Below, one piece after another: positions 55,840 to 64,000 of a DNA stretch of 64,000 nt; position 1 is the first letter of the stretch, and the number at the start of each line of letters is the position of its first letter. The notes under the pieces are model-generated. The model was not told the DNA's origin and did not search any database. It saw nothing but the letters and a program-made list of their open reading frames with translations. The DNA comes from Coffea arabica. Lineage: Eukaryota > Streptophyta > Magnoliopsida > Gentianales > Rubiaceae. A program made the translations under genes and the position numbers. The stretch spans positions 9,936,001 through 10,000,000 of the forward strand of contig NC_092329.1 in the NCBI RefSeq assembly GCF_036785885.1, written 5' to 3'.

Positions 55840-58300
55840 TTAGAAAATATGCACAAACTGACAAATCTTGGAGGGCCACAAGACCATTAGAAATTATTCA
55901 TTCAGATTTATGTAAGCATTTCTCTTGAGCGGTCCTTGGAGAATCATGTTCATATCAGATACTTTTCAAACTGACAAATCATGAAGGGCCAGAAGACCAT
56001 TAGAAATTATTCATTCAGATTTATGTACTGTGGAGGTTCCTTCTAATGGTGGTTGTAGGTATTTTATTACCTTTATTGATGCTTTAGTAGAAAAGCTTGG
56101 GTGTATTTTTTGAAACAAAAATCTGATGCCTGTGACACTTTTAAAATTTTAAAAACTTTCGTTGAAAGGCAAAGTGGGTGTCAAATTAAAATTTTGAGAA
56201 TAGATAGGGGTCAGGAATATTTGGTGTGATGATTTTTTTTGAGGAAAATGGGATGAAGCATCAATTGACTAACAAGTACACTCCCCAATAAAATGGGGTG
56301 ACAGAGAGAAAGAATATGATAGTTATGGATATGGTGAGGTGTATGTTGAAATTGAAAAATATGCCAAAGGTTTTTTAGGCAGAAGCAGTTTCTTGTGCAA
56401 TTTATCTGTTAAACAGGAGTCCTACCAAAAGTATTTTCAAAAAAACTCTTGAAGAAATTTGGAGTGGTAGAAGGCCATTTGTTGGTCATTTCAGAGTTTT
56501 TGGGTGTATTGCCTATTTCCATATTCCTGATCAATTAAGAAAGAAACTTAATGACAAGAGGGAGAAGTGTGTATTTTTTGGTTATAGTGAAGTCTCCCGT
56601 ACTTACATGTTGTATATTCTTGTGACAGAAAAAGGTGATATAATGAGTACAGATGTGACTTTTGATGAAAGAGGAATTTGGGACTAGTCAACTTACTACA
56701 CTAGATGATGTTCCTTCTGACGAAAATATTATTAATTTTGTTTTGTTTGTAGATTGTGATCTAGTTGTGTATGAGGAGGCAGCCAGTGATGATCATTGGG
56801 TGAAAGCAATAGAGGAAGAAATTAATACAATAGAAAAACATGACACCTGGGAACTTACTTTTCTTTTAATTGGTAAAAAAGTCATTGGAGTGAAGTGAGT
56901 GTACAAGAAAAAATTCAAACCCAATGGAGAAATTGATAGATACAAAGCGAGATTAGTGGTGAAAAGATACAAGTAGAAATCCGGGATTGACTATTTTGAA
57001 ATATTTGCACCCGTTGCTAGGTTTGATACAGTCCAATTTCTCTAACTGCCCAAAATAACTGAAGAATTTATCAAATGGATGTCAAGGCAACTTTCCTAAA
57101 TGGAGTTCTTATTGAAGAAGTATATGTGGAGTAGCCAGCAGGATTTGTCAGAAGAGATCAGGAAAATAAGGTATATAGATTGAAGAGAGCCTTATATGGA
57201 TTGAAACAAGCCCCAAGAGCGTGGTATACAAGAATTGATTCCTATTTTCTGACTCGTGATTTTCAGAGGTGTCCATATGAGCACACATTATATATTAAAT
57301 CTTATGCTCGTGGTGATATTCTTATTGTGTGCTTGTACATAGATGATTTAATTTTTACAAGAAATAATCCAGAGATGATTGCAGAATTCAGGGTGGCCAT
57401 GATTAAACAGTTTGAGATGATAGATATGGGACTCATGTCATGTTTTTTGAGAATTTAAATCTTTCAATCTGATAGTGGAACTTTTATATCTCAAAAGAAA
57501 TATGTAAGTGGCATTTAAAGAAGTTCAAAACGGATACAGCAAAACCAATTATGACACCAGTTGAAGAAAAATTGAGATTGACCAAGGAGTGTGCTGGTGG
57601 ATATGTGAATCCCATATATTTTAAAAGTTTGGTAGGGAGTTTGAAATATTTTACATTTACAAGGCCAGATGTCAATTTTGCTATTGGTCTGATTAGTAGG
57701 TTCATAAAAAATTTACGTTAGTCACATTTGCAGGCATTTGAGATATATTGGAGGTACTTGCAGTGATAGCATTTTTTATTTAGGAAATGATCCAATTGAG
57801 TTGTTTGGCTACACAGATAGTGATTGGGGAGGTGATACAATAGAGAGAAAGAGTACTTCAAGCTATGTATTTTTTATTGGTTCTGGAGTGCTTTTTTGGA
57901 GTTCGAAAAAACAACAGGTGACTGCATTGTCTACAGTGGAAGCGGAGTATATTGCAGTAGCTAACAGTGTTATTCAAGTTTTGTGGTTACGTCGTGTACT
58001 TGGTATTCTACAGTACAAGCAGGTTGATCCTACGAAAATTTATTGTCATAGTAAGTCAACAATTGAGTTGTTCAAGAATCTAGTACTTCATGGGCGTAGC
58101 AAACATATTGACATCAAATATCACTTCATACAGGAGTTAGTTCGACAGAGAGAGATTGAAATTGATTATTGCAGAACTAAAGAGCAAGTGACTGACATTT
58201 TCACCAAAGCATTGAAGACGGAGATTTTTATCAAGTTGAAGAAGTTGTTGGGCATGTCCAAATTACAGGAGTTTGGTTTAAGGGAGTCAATGTAGAAATA
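55840..58300 (+). pseudogene. Ty1/copia pol remnant (integrase, RT, RNase H)
   Basis: The integrase start is seen near 55880-56250 (HSDL, GCRYFITFIDA, LRIDRGQEY in place of the usual Asp-Asn-Gly-Gly-Glu-Tyr), then HPQ-like and NRSPTKS pieces near 56420. The RT begins at 56780 (DDHWVKAIEEEINTIEKHDTW) and continues with APVARFDTV, LYGLKQAPRAWY and an intact YIDDLIF box near 57340. RNase H lies at 57738-58295 (YTDSDWGGD, TVEAEYIA, SKHIDIKYHFI, DIFTKAL) and ends at a natural TAG. Numerous stops and frameshifts lie between. A 58-bp segment is duplicated at its start (55857-55914 and 55970-56027). No gag or 5' LTR is visible. Confidence 0.85.
57738..58295 (+). pseudogene. Copia RNase H block, 185 codons open
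   Basis: The best preserved part of the copia remnant, running from MRYIGGTCSDSIFY to LRESM and a TAG. The catalytic acidic residues (YTDSDWGGD, EAEY) are present. In the intact polyprotein it degrades the RNA strand of the hybrid. Confidence 0.8.
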
Positions 58301-58411
58301 TAAACCAAACTATGATTGATTGGTTAGTTTTATTTATTGACCGCATGTCATTTGTTTATTAGCTAGTTTTCTTGGCAAGTCTAAAGTTGGCTACATGGGA
58401 TCAAATCCCAT

Positions 58412-58610
58412 AATGTTAGTCATAGTAGAATTAGAAGTTTTGTGTCTAGCTATTGTACAAAGTAGCAGTTGCCTTTTGTTTTTGGTCTTTGTGCATAGCC
58501 TCTGTGTTTTTCGTTCTTCTGGAGCCGCAGCCTTCTTTGAGTAACAGAAAAAAATTTCTTTCCTTTACTCATATATCAAATTCTTGAGATTGTTCCTGTG
58601 GGTTTATGTG
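58412..58610 (+). other. Possible start of a copia 3' LTR
   Basis: TGTTAGTCATAGTAG at 58412 follows the pol stop by about 115 bp, the distance at which a 3' LTR is expected. No paired LTR and no CA end that I can prove. Confidence 0.3.
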
Positions 58611-58908
58611 TGATTATCAATTTGGATCCATTGGATCCATCAATATAGCTCAATGGAGTAAGATGAGATTTCAGAAAAGTTTGGTGATTAATCGTACACA
58701 ATACCTTTTTCAAAGAACTTGGTTAAAGAAAATTAAAAACATACTAATATGTTGTTGTGAGGTTGACAATAAAAATATAATTGCGAACTTTAGCGTTAAA
58801 AAGATGTTAACATATCGTGATAACATAATCACTAGTAATATCAAAAACACAAGTAAGGATGACGTAAAAATGCAATCCAGTCCTTCCCATGACCGCAGGA
58901 TCAAATGA

Positions 58909-60116
58909 TCATCTCCCATGGGCAATTGGCTGTATTTCTTGATTTTGGAGGCTATAATATGTAGTTGTCAACATAATATCACCGCCACGGGAGGGATTGG
59001 ATTGTTCTTGATGATCAATCAGGGGCTCAATCTCTTCTTGGTTTAAAGCTTGAGAACCTTGAGTCCAACTATGCTTTGATGTGATTCGCAACCCTACCAG
59101 TTCCATTGCTGCTTCTTTCATGGAAGGCCTGTCGGCGCCTTTTACATTTAGGCATCGTTCGGCAAGCACAGCAACTTGTCTCAATTGGTCAATATTATCA
59201 TCAGACGCGACAGAATCTTCAAGAATTTGAAACAGTCGATTTTCTTTCATCGAAGAAAGGAAATGATTGCTTAAACTTATCTCACCCTCTGATCTATTGA
59301 AGCATACGGGCTTTTCCCCTGTTAGTAGCTCCACAAGAACGACTCCAAAGCTATAAACATCACTTTTCTCTGTCAACTGAAATGTTTGGAAGAATTCAGG
59401 GTCCAGATATCCACGAGTTCCTTGCACCACTGTAGATAGTTGATCTTGATCAAGAAGGCCCAATCTTGAAGCACCGAAATCGGATACTTTTGCTGTAAAT
59501 TCCTCATCCAGAAGTATGTTCGTGGTCTTTATGTCCCTATGGATGATTGGAGGTGAAGCAGCGGAGTGCAAATATGAGAGGGCTTCTGCAGTTTCTGCAC
59601 CTATTTTCAGTCGGATGTCCCAACTAATTTCACGTGCCCGCTTCTTGTTGTGTAAATGGTTAAAAAGAGTGTCATTGTTGATAAATTCATAAACGAGTAA
59701 AGGTACCTCTGTCTCGAGACAACAACCAAAGAGCTTAACTACATTTTTGTGGTTAATTTGTGACAGAATCACAACCTCATTGATGAATTGCTCAATTTGG
59801 TTGGGATCAACTGTTTTTGACTTCTTGATAGCGACTTCTTTGTTGTCTATTAGACGACCTTTGTAGACTATCCCAAAACCTCCTTGACCAATAATGTTAC
59901 CTTCATGGAAGTTGTTTGTTGCCTTCTCAAGATCTCTGGCACTGAAAATTCTTGGGCTATTTGAGGATTCTTCTTGTCCGTTGAGTCGCTTTTGTAGGAG
60001 TAGCCCTCCATTTTCTCGAAAGAATTTTTCCTTCAACCACATCATCTTTCTTTTCTTGGACACGTACAAGCACCAAGAACAGACCACTAGCAGAACCATA
60101 GTGCCCACAGCAACAC
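58909..60116 (-). CDS. WAK/WAKL kinase exon (membrane segment, kinase, tail)
   Basis: The exon starts after a TTAG acceptor at 60117-60120; joining to the EGF-Ca exon gives VAGILAG-VAVGTMVLLVVCSW, a good transmembrane helix, followed by the basic KKRK and the WAKL-typical EKFFRENGGLLLQ. The kinase has GQGGFGIVYKG (ATP loop), VAIKK (Lys), HRDIKTTNILLD (RD-type catalytic loop), DFGASR (Mg2+ loop), GTRGYLDPEF and KSDVYSFGVVLVELLTG, so all catalytic residues are present and the kinase should be active. It ends at a stop at 58909-58911. The open frame extends upstream into the intron to 60237. Confidence 0.87.
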
Positions 60117-60757
60117 CTAAGACAGTGTTTTTTTTACAATATTTAGAGGAAGAAAAATCCCAGAAAAGGAAGGAACGAGAAGGAACATGTTGAACTGCGC
60201 AGGGGTAAAGCAATATCAACTTCGAAGTATAATACAAGTGATTATTATCAAGTTTATATTAGTGAAATTGTCGATTATATTTCTGATCAAGATTTAAGCA
60301 AGAGTTTGTCCCTGAGTTTATTGCTTCGGCAATAATAGAATGCTTCTCTATATGTGATGCTTTTAACTGATAGGCAATGTGAGAAAATGTATACCCTAGA
60401 ATTTTTTTTTTCTTTTCACTTTAATGGAGACTTCAAACCGTACAATAAGGGAGCAAAAAAAAAAGAAAAGACTTTGAATTCGAATAAAAAAGATAACGTC
60501 ACTTGATTAATGCGGCTAATCATCGAATTGGTCTTGTGCTTCATACTCTTAACTCTCTTTAGTTTACATATATGTTGACTTTGGTTTGGCTAAATTCGAG
60601 GTCAAAAGTAAACCTGATTAAGAGGTGGTCGAGCTTTGGGTTGACATTGACTCAGCTAGGTAGTTTTGGCTTTCTAACAATAATTCCTTAAGAAATGCAA
60701 AAAATTTAAAAAGTGGAGTTTGGGTTGATCGTATGCGTATGTGTGTTTATAAACAAA

Positions 60758-61197
60758 AGGACAAATTACATTTTACCTCCTTGTGATTTAGCGTTTTTAT
60801 ACATAACTCTCATATGGTTTCAAAAACTATACATAACCCCTTTATGATTTGGATTAAAGTGTCAAAGTGACGGAAATAATCATTCGTAACGGAACTTCTA
60901 AAAATGTCGAAATTACCCTTATAAATACATGACACACTAACTCCCTTATGGTTTAATACTTTACCATATAACCCCCTTATGGTTTCAAAATATACACATA
61001 ACCTCCCTTGGTTAATTAATAATTTTCAACTTTATATAAGGTTATTTTTGACATTTTAGGTGATTCCATTACAAATTATCATTCCCGTCACTTTGACACT
61101 TTAATCCAAATCATGAGGGGATTATATATAGTTTTTGAAATCATAGGGAGTTATGTAAAAAATACTAAATCACAGGGAATAAAGTGAAATTTATCCT
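60758..61197. mobile_element. 440-bp MITE in the WAK intron
   Basis: Long inverted arms: the left arm (from AGGACAAATTACATTTTACC through GATTTGGATTAAAGTGTCAA) pairs with the right arm ending ATTTATCCT. AAACAAA flanks both sides (60751-60757 and 61198-61204; an eighth A also matches). Part of an arm recurs internally at 60950-61015. It lies in the 1.2-kb intron between the EGF-Ca and kinase exons of the WAK gene. Confidence 0.8.
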
Positions 61198-61318
61198 AAA
61201 CAAAATGCAAATTAAGCTGATCTGAGAACAGTAATTTGCTTTTTGACCAAGCTTGGTCTTTGTGCCTATCTGTATAATACTTGGGAACACTTCGGTAACA
61301 CAAAAGACAAACTATTAC

Positions 61319-61498
61319 CTGCAAGAATACCAGCCACAAGTGCTTGATGGCTTTTCTTAGTGCAACCTTCACGCCCTTTTCCATCATCTTTCTTAAGGTA
61401 CCCCTTCGGGCAAGAGCAATTGTAGCCTCCTTCGACGTTTATGCAAAGTTCTCCGAATCTGCAATTATTGGTCTCTTCTTTTTGACATTCATCAATAT
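61319..61498 (-). CDS. WAK/WAKL EGF-Ca exon
   Basis: 180 bp between an ATGCAG acceptor and a GTAATAG donor. It encodes DIDECQKEETNNCRFGELC, then INVEGGYNCSCPKGYLKKDD and ends EGCTKKSHQALVAGILA-G. DIDEC and the six Cys fit a calcium-binding EGF domain, which in this family sits just outside the membrane. Phase 1 at both ends fits exon 1 and the kinase exon. Confidence 0.85.
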
Positions 61499-61634
61499 CT
61501 GCATAATGTTACCCCAAAAAAAAAATCATGTTGGATCTATCAAGGATTTGTTCAAGTAAAAATCATTTTTCAAAAGTACACCAGACCGTGTTTGTTTGGA
61601 TTGAAAGTTCTTTGGGAAAAAATTTATTTGAGAC

Positions 61635-61721
61635 AAGGACATGTGTAGTTGTCCACTGTGTTGTAACAAACATTATTCTTCGCACAATTGTAAAGACCTG
61701 GATCTTGGCATTCATTAATAG
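61635..61721 (-). pseudogene. Possible additional EGF-Ca exon, probably degenerate
   Basis: After a CTATAG acceptor the sequence reads AINECQDPGLYNCAKNNVC then YNTVDNYTCPC, an EGF-Ca start. The only phase-1 donor I see is a weak GTCTCAA at 61634; without it a TAA follows at 61624-61626. Skipping this exon leaves the frame unbroken, because exon 1 and the next exon join in phase. Either an alternative exon or a decayed one. Confidence 0.5.
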
Positions 61722-61834
61722 CTATAGAATTCAATAAAAAAATAGAAAGCAGAAGCATAATTTCAAATGTGAATTGAAACACACATACATATATGGATTA
61801 ATTAGATAAATGAAACAATTTTTTCCACACATAC

Positions 61835-62636
61835 CTTGGCAACCATCAGGGAGATATGGGTTGCCTTCGTATCCTTGATCGCAAGAACAACGGTACCCCA
61901 ACCCCTTAAAAGGTTCGTAACAGTGACTGTTTTTACCAGAGCATGCATAAGAGGTCGTGTTTCTTTGGGCAACTTCACATGACCCGTCCTCAATGGTCCA
62001 ATCGGCCACGACGGGAAGACTTAAATCAACGCTCAAGTTGGTGAGGTTATCTGCAGAAAAATTGAAAGCCTTCTCTTCGACCACAAAAGCATAGCTGCAA
62101 GGATTGAAATCCCACACCTTGGTGTGTCTACTAAGACTGGTCAACCTCACATTAATATTCCATGCCCCTGGTGGGATATCTGTCCGGCAGCAACCGATGC
62201 CAGAACAAGAGCCATCAATTACATCTTCCTTATAATAACAGGAAGGGACACATCCAGTTGCGTAGCTCCGGTGTTGACCAAAACCATAAACTATACCGTA
62301 GGCATCACAGCCAACGACAATGAATTTATTAGCTGTACTGTTAAAGGTAAAGCGTTTAGATAATCTCATCCATGGTGAATTGTGGGAAAATAAACTTCTG
62401 TTTTCATTATAGCAATCAATTGCTATATACTGCATAAGGTGCACCTGACCTTCCAGAGATATTTCTGTGACATTGATTGTACTGTTGCGCAGAACTGGTT
62501 GAGGGACAGATGTTGAAGAGTTGATGCAGTTGATAAAGAATTTTTCGTTAAGGTAACAACCTTCTGTAATACCGAATGGAAATGGAATGCTTACATTTCC
62601 ACAATGATCTTGGCAGCCAGGCCTTGCTATAGAAAA
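61835..62636 (-). CDS. WAK/WAKL exon 1 (GUB_WAK pectin-binding and first EGF), 5'-truncated
   Basis: Reads FSIARPGCQDHCGNVSIPF, PFGITEGCYLNEKFFINC, then a Cys-rich ectodomain (VVGCDAYGIVYGFGQHRSYA, CSGIGCCRTDIPPGAWN), NPCSYAFVVE and an EGF with CSGKNSHCYE and YRCSCDQGYEGNPYLPDGCQ. The donor GTATGTG follows. The ectodomain would bind pectin. Several N-glycosylation sites are visible. The frame continues without a stop into the inserted element as far as ATG 63069-63071, but those 145 or so residues are element sequence, not a signal peptide. Confidence 0.83.
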
Positions 62637-63344
62637 TGTTGGGTGAAGAAGCACGGGACTTCCCCTAGGAGAGCTGACCTGATCAGCTCGGGTCGCTGAT
62701 GGCAGAGCTGACTCCAAGCCTGCAAAACAGAAAGGATGAGCTAACAAAGGGGGCCCGAGGGTTGTCCCCGAGGGCACTCCGACGGCCAAGTTAGTTTTCC
62801 GGTGAGTGAGGTTCACGGGAAGTAGTAACTGTCCAGAGTAAATTGTCAATAGTGAGCGTACCTTGTACAGTGGATGTGTGTTATTATTTATACCTGCAAG
62901 GGAGCCCGACCTCCGCACGACGCGGGACTTGCCCAGTATAGATAGTATCCCGCACTCAGGGGGATTACCCCCGACCTCTTCGGGGAGGACCTTCGCCTCC
63001 CCTGGGAGCCCTAGTCGGTACGGCCCGGGGCCGCTCCCAGGGGTCTGAGGGCCAAGGCCCAGCTCGGCCATTCCTGGGCTGCCACGTGTCTGGGCCCAGA
63101 ATGGGGCCTCTGCACTAGCCCCCTAGATTAGGTAGGACTGTCAGGCAGACCTAATCTACCTCCGCCACGTGGGAGGCCAGAGCCGCACACTACTCTGCCG
63201 AGGTCACTTCTGGTACAGGGCTGTCACAGGGACGCTGCGCCCGCGTCCTTTCAGCTGTCCCGCCTCCTCGGTTTTCGTGTCAGCATTAAATGCGTTCACA
63301 TGGGGGTCGGTTCAAATTCACGCAACCGTTCTCCCTCCACTCTT

Positions 63345-63362
63345 CCCCCCATAAATAGGGGA
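63345..63362 (+). promoter_or_regulatory. TATA box of the GC-rich element
   Basis: CCCCATAAATAGGGG in GC-rich surroundings, about 240 bp before the first ATG. A pyrimidine-rich leader follows at 63363-63440, as expected after a plant transcription start. Confidence 0.55.
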
Positions 63363-63590
63363 TGCCAAATTCTCCTCTGTCCCATTTGCCATTTCCGCTT
63401 CTTCTTGTGCATTTCAAGTTATCACTCCCCCTGTGCACCCACATTTCCGTTTTCCAGCAACTTCCGGCGTCCTGTGCCCAGATTCCGGCGAGCCTTCAGT
63501 CCTTCTCCTGCCGTCATCAGTAAGTCCTTTTTGCGATTCATCCTCCCTCTTTGCAGTGTCTCTTTTGCCTTCTGCCGCCTCCCATTTTTT

Positions 63591-64000
63591 ATGTCGGATC
63601 ATTCCGGCGCCTCTTCCTCTGTTGCTATAATTTCCGTCCGCCGCAGAGCCCCCCGGATCACCGTTCTCTCCTCGCCTTCCCCCTCATCTTCATCACCATC
63701 TTCTCCTCCTCCCCCTTCCTCTTCTTCTTTCTCTAACCCCAGCTTCCACACCTCAAACCTACTTGAGCCTACCGATACCATGAGTTCTCCGTCTGCCCAC
63801 TCCCCTTCGGCCCAAGCCCTTGAGGAGGCAGCCGAGCTCGACGCGCTCATCGCGCGGCAGGCTACCTCCACTCCCTCCCCCAAATCCCCCCATGATTCCC
63901 CTGGCGGAGCCCAGGAGGGAGCCGGGGAGGATAGGGACTCATCGGGGGGGTCCCCTGCTCCCGAGCAGGGGAATGATCCTGAATTCTCCTATGGCTATCC
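63591..64000 (+). CDS. Partial ORF of unknown function in the GC-rich element, open to the window end
   Basis: ATG 63591 opens a frame of at least 136 codons without a stop. It starts MSDHSGASSSVAIISVRRRA and continues with long Ser/Pro runs, then an acidic helix (LEEAAELDALIARQ) and a Gly/Asp/Ser-rich part ending PEFSYGYP. No domain is visible yet; low-complexity N-termini like this precede the transposase-like/gypsy-type domain in extra ORFs of some Tat-group elements, which is only a guess here. Strong G/C at third positions contrasts with the WAK exons. Confidence 0.5.
   Translation, partial: MSDHSGASSSVAIISVRRRAPRITVLSSPSPSSSSPSSPPPPSSSSFSNPSFHTSNLLEPTDTMSSPSAHSPSAQALEEAAELDALIARQATSTPSPKSPHDSPGGAQEGAGEDRDSSGGSPAPEQGNDPEFSYGY

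Larger units (their letters stand above)
58909..62636 (-). pseudogene. WAK/WAKL receptor-like kinase gene, 5' end interrupted by an LTR-type insertion
   Basis: Minus strand: exon 1 (62636-61835, GUB_WAK and EGF), a possible EGF exon (61721-61635), an EGF-Ca exon (61498-61319) and the kinase exon (60116-58909). All exon joins are phase 1. The order pectin-binding domain, EGF repeats, membrane segment and Ser/Thr kinase is that of WAK-like receptors, which sit in the plasma membrane and sense the cell wall. The coding exons I can read have no clear lesion apart from the middle EGF exon. The signal peptide and start codon are missing because another element begins at 62637; they could lie beyond the window. 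Function is doubtful unless transcription reads through. Confidence 0.82.
62637..64000 (+). mobile_element. GC-rich LTR-type element inserted in WAK exon 1, runs off the window
   Basis: Begins TGTTGGGTGAAGAAGC directly at the point where WAK homology ends. Base composition changes abruptly to GC-rich. ATAAATA at 63351-63357, in CCCCATAAATAGGGG, is a strong TATA candidate, followed by a CT-rich leader and an open frame from 63591. This fits a 5' LTR, leader and first ORF of a Ty3/gypsy element, plausibly of the Tat group, read on the plus strand. I could not place the LTR end or the primer site, and the right border is outside the window. The lineage is inference. Confidence 0.6.

Noticed and set aside
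62637..63071. Chimeric WAK N-terminus as a natural signal peptide
   Set aside because: The added residues are Pro/Gly-rich element sequence with no hydrophobic core at the start; listed as a finding only because the frame is open.
63519..63556. Possible short intron (GTAAGT ... TTTGCAG) before the last ORF
   Set aside because: About 38 bp is shorter than plant introns are known to be.

Overview
This is plant nuclear DNA, most likely from a eudicot. Host genes are sparse and carry introns, spacers are AT-rich, and most of the 64 kb is transposable elements at different stages of decay, often nested. I cannot name the species. The host genes I can support are three pieces of a wall-associated receptor kinase (WAK/WAKL) family at about 25.1, 44.4 and 58.9-62.6 kb, and the C-terminal exons of a CYP57/CWC27-type cyclophilin at 26.6-28.2 kb.

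Layout. 1-0.33 kb: copia gag scrap. 0.37-6.6 kb: almost intact L1-like LINE on the minus strand with a 13-bp target duplication. 7.56-9.69 kb: non-autonomous Mutator-like element with long inverted ends and a nested 170-bp MITE. 10.79-23.99 kb: full-length, mutated Athila-lineage Ty3/gypsy element (two LTRs, TTTAC target duplication, gag-pol, a 75-bp tandem hairpin array, a GC-rich leader, an envelope-position ORF). 24.18-24.76 kb: element with inverted ends. 25.1-28.2 kb: WAK fragment and cyclophilin exons. 29.5-34.85 kb: decayed second LINE holding an 809-bp solo LTR. 34.87-43.26 kb: younger Athila copy with intact gag-protease and RT-RNase H but no integrase core or envelope-position ORF. 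43.3-46.7 kb: LINE tail, WAK 5' fragment, duplicated spacer and MITE-like insertions. 46.85-52.80 kb: 6-kb Mutator-like element with a FAR1-domain fragment. 53.5-55.3 kb: third LINE. 55.3-55.7 kb: MITE with a duplicated arm. 55.8-58.3 kb: copia pol remnant. 58.9-62.6 kb: WAK gene on the minus strand. 62.64 kb to the end: GC-rich LTR-type element inserted in WAK exon 1, with an ORF that runs off the window.

How it fits together. The locus looks like an old WAK cluster broken up by repeated insertions. Relative ages can be read from nesting: the solo LTR is younger than LINE 2; the 6-kb Mutator-like element is younger than the duplicated spacer it split; the GC-rich LTR element is younger than the WAK gene it interrupts. 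The two Athila copies belong to related subfamilies: the first keeps every region but has lost catalytic residues, while the second keeps catalytic residues but has lost whole domains. I see no tRNA, rRNA or CRISPR array, and no host defence system beyond the WAK receptors.
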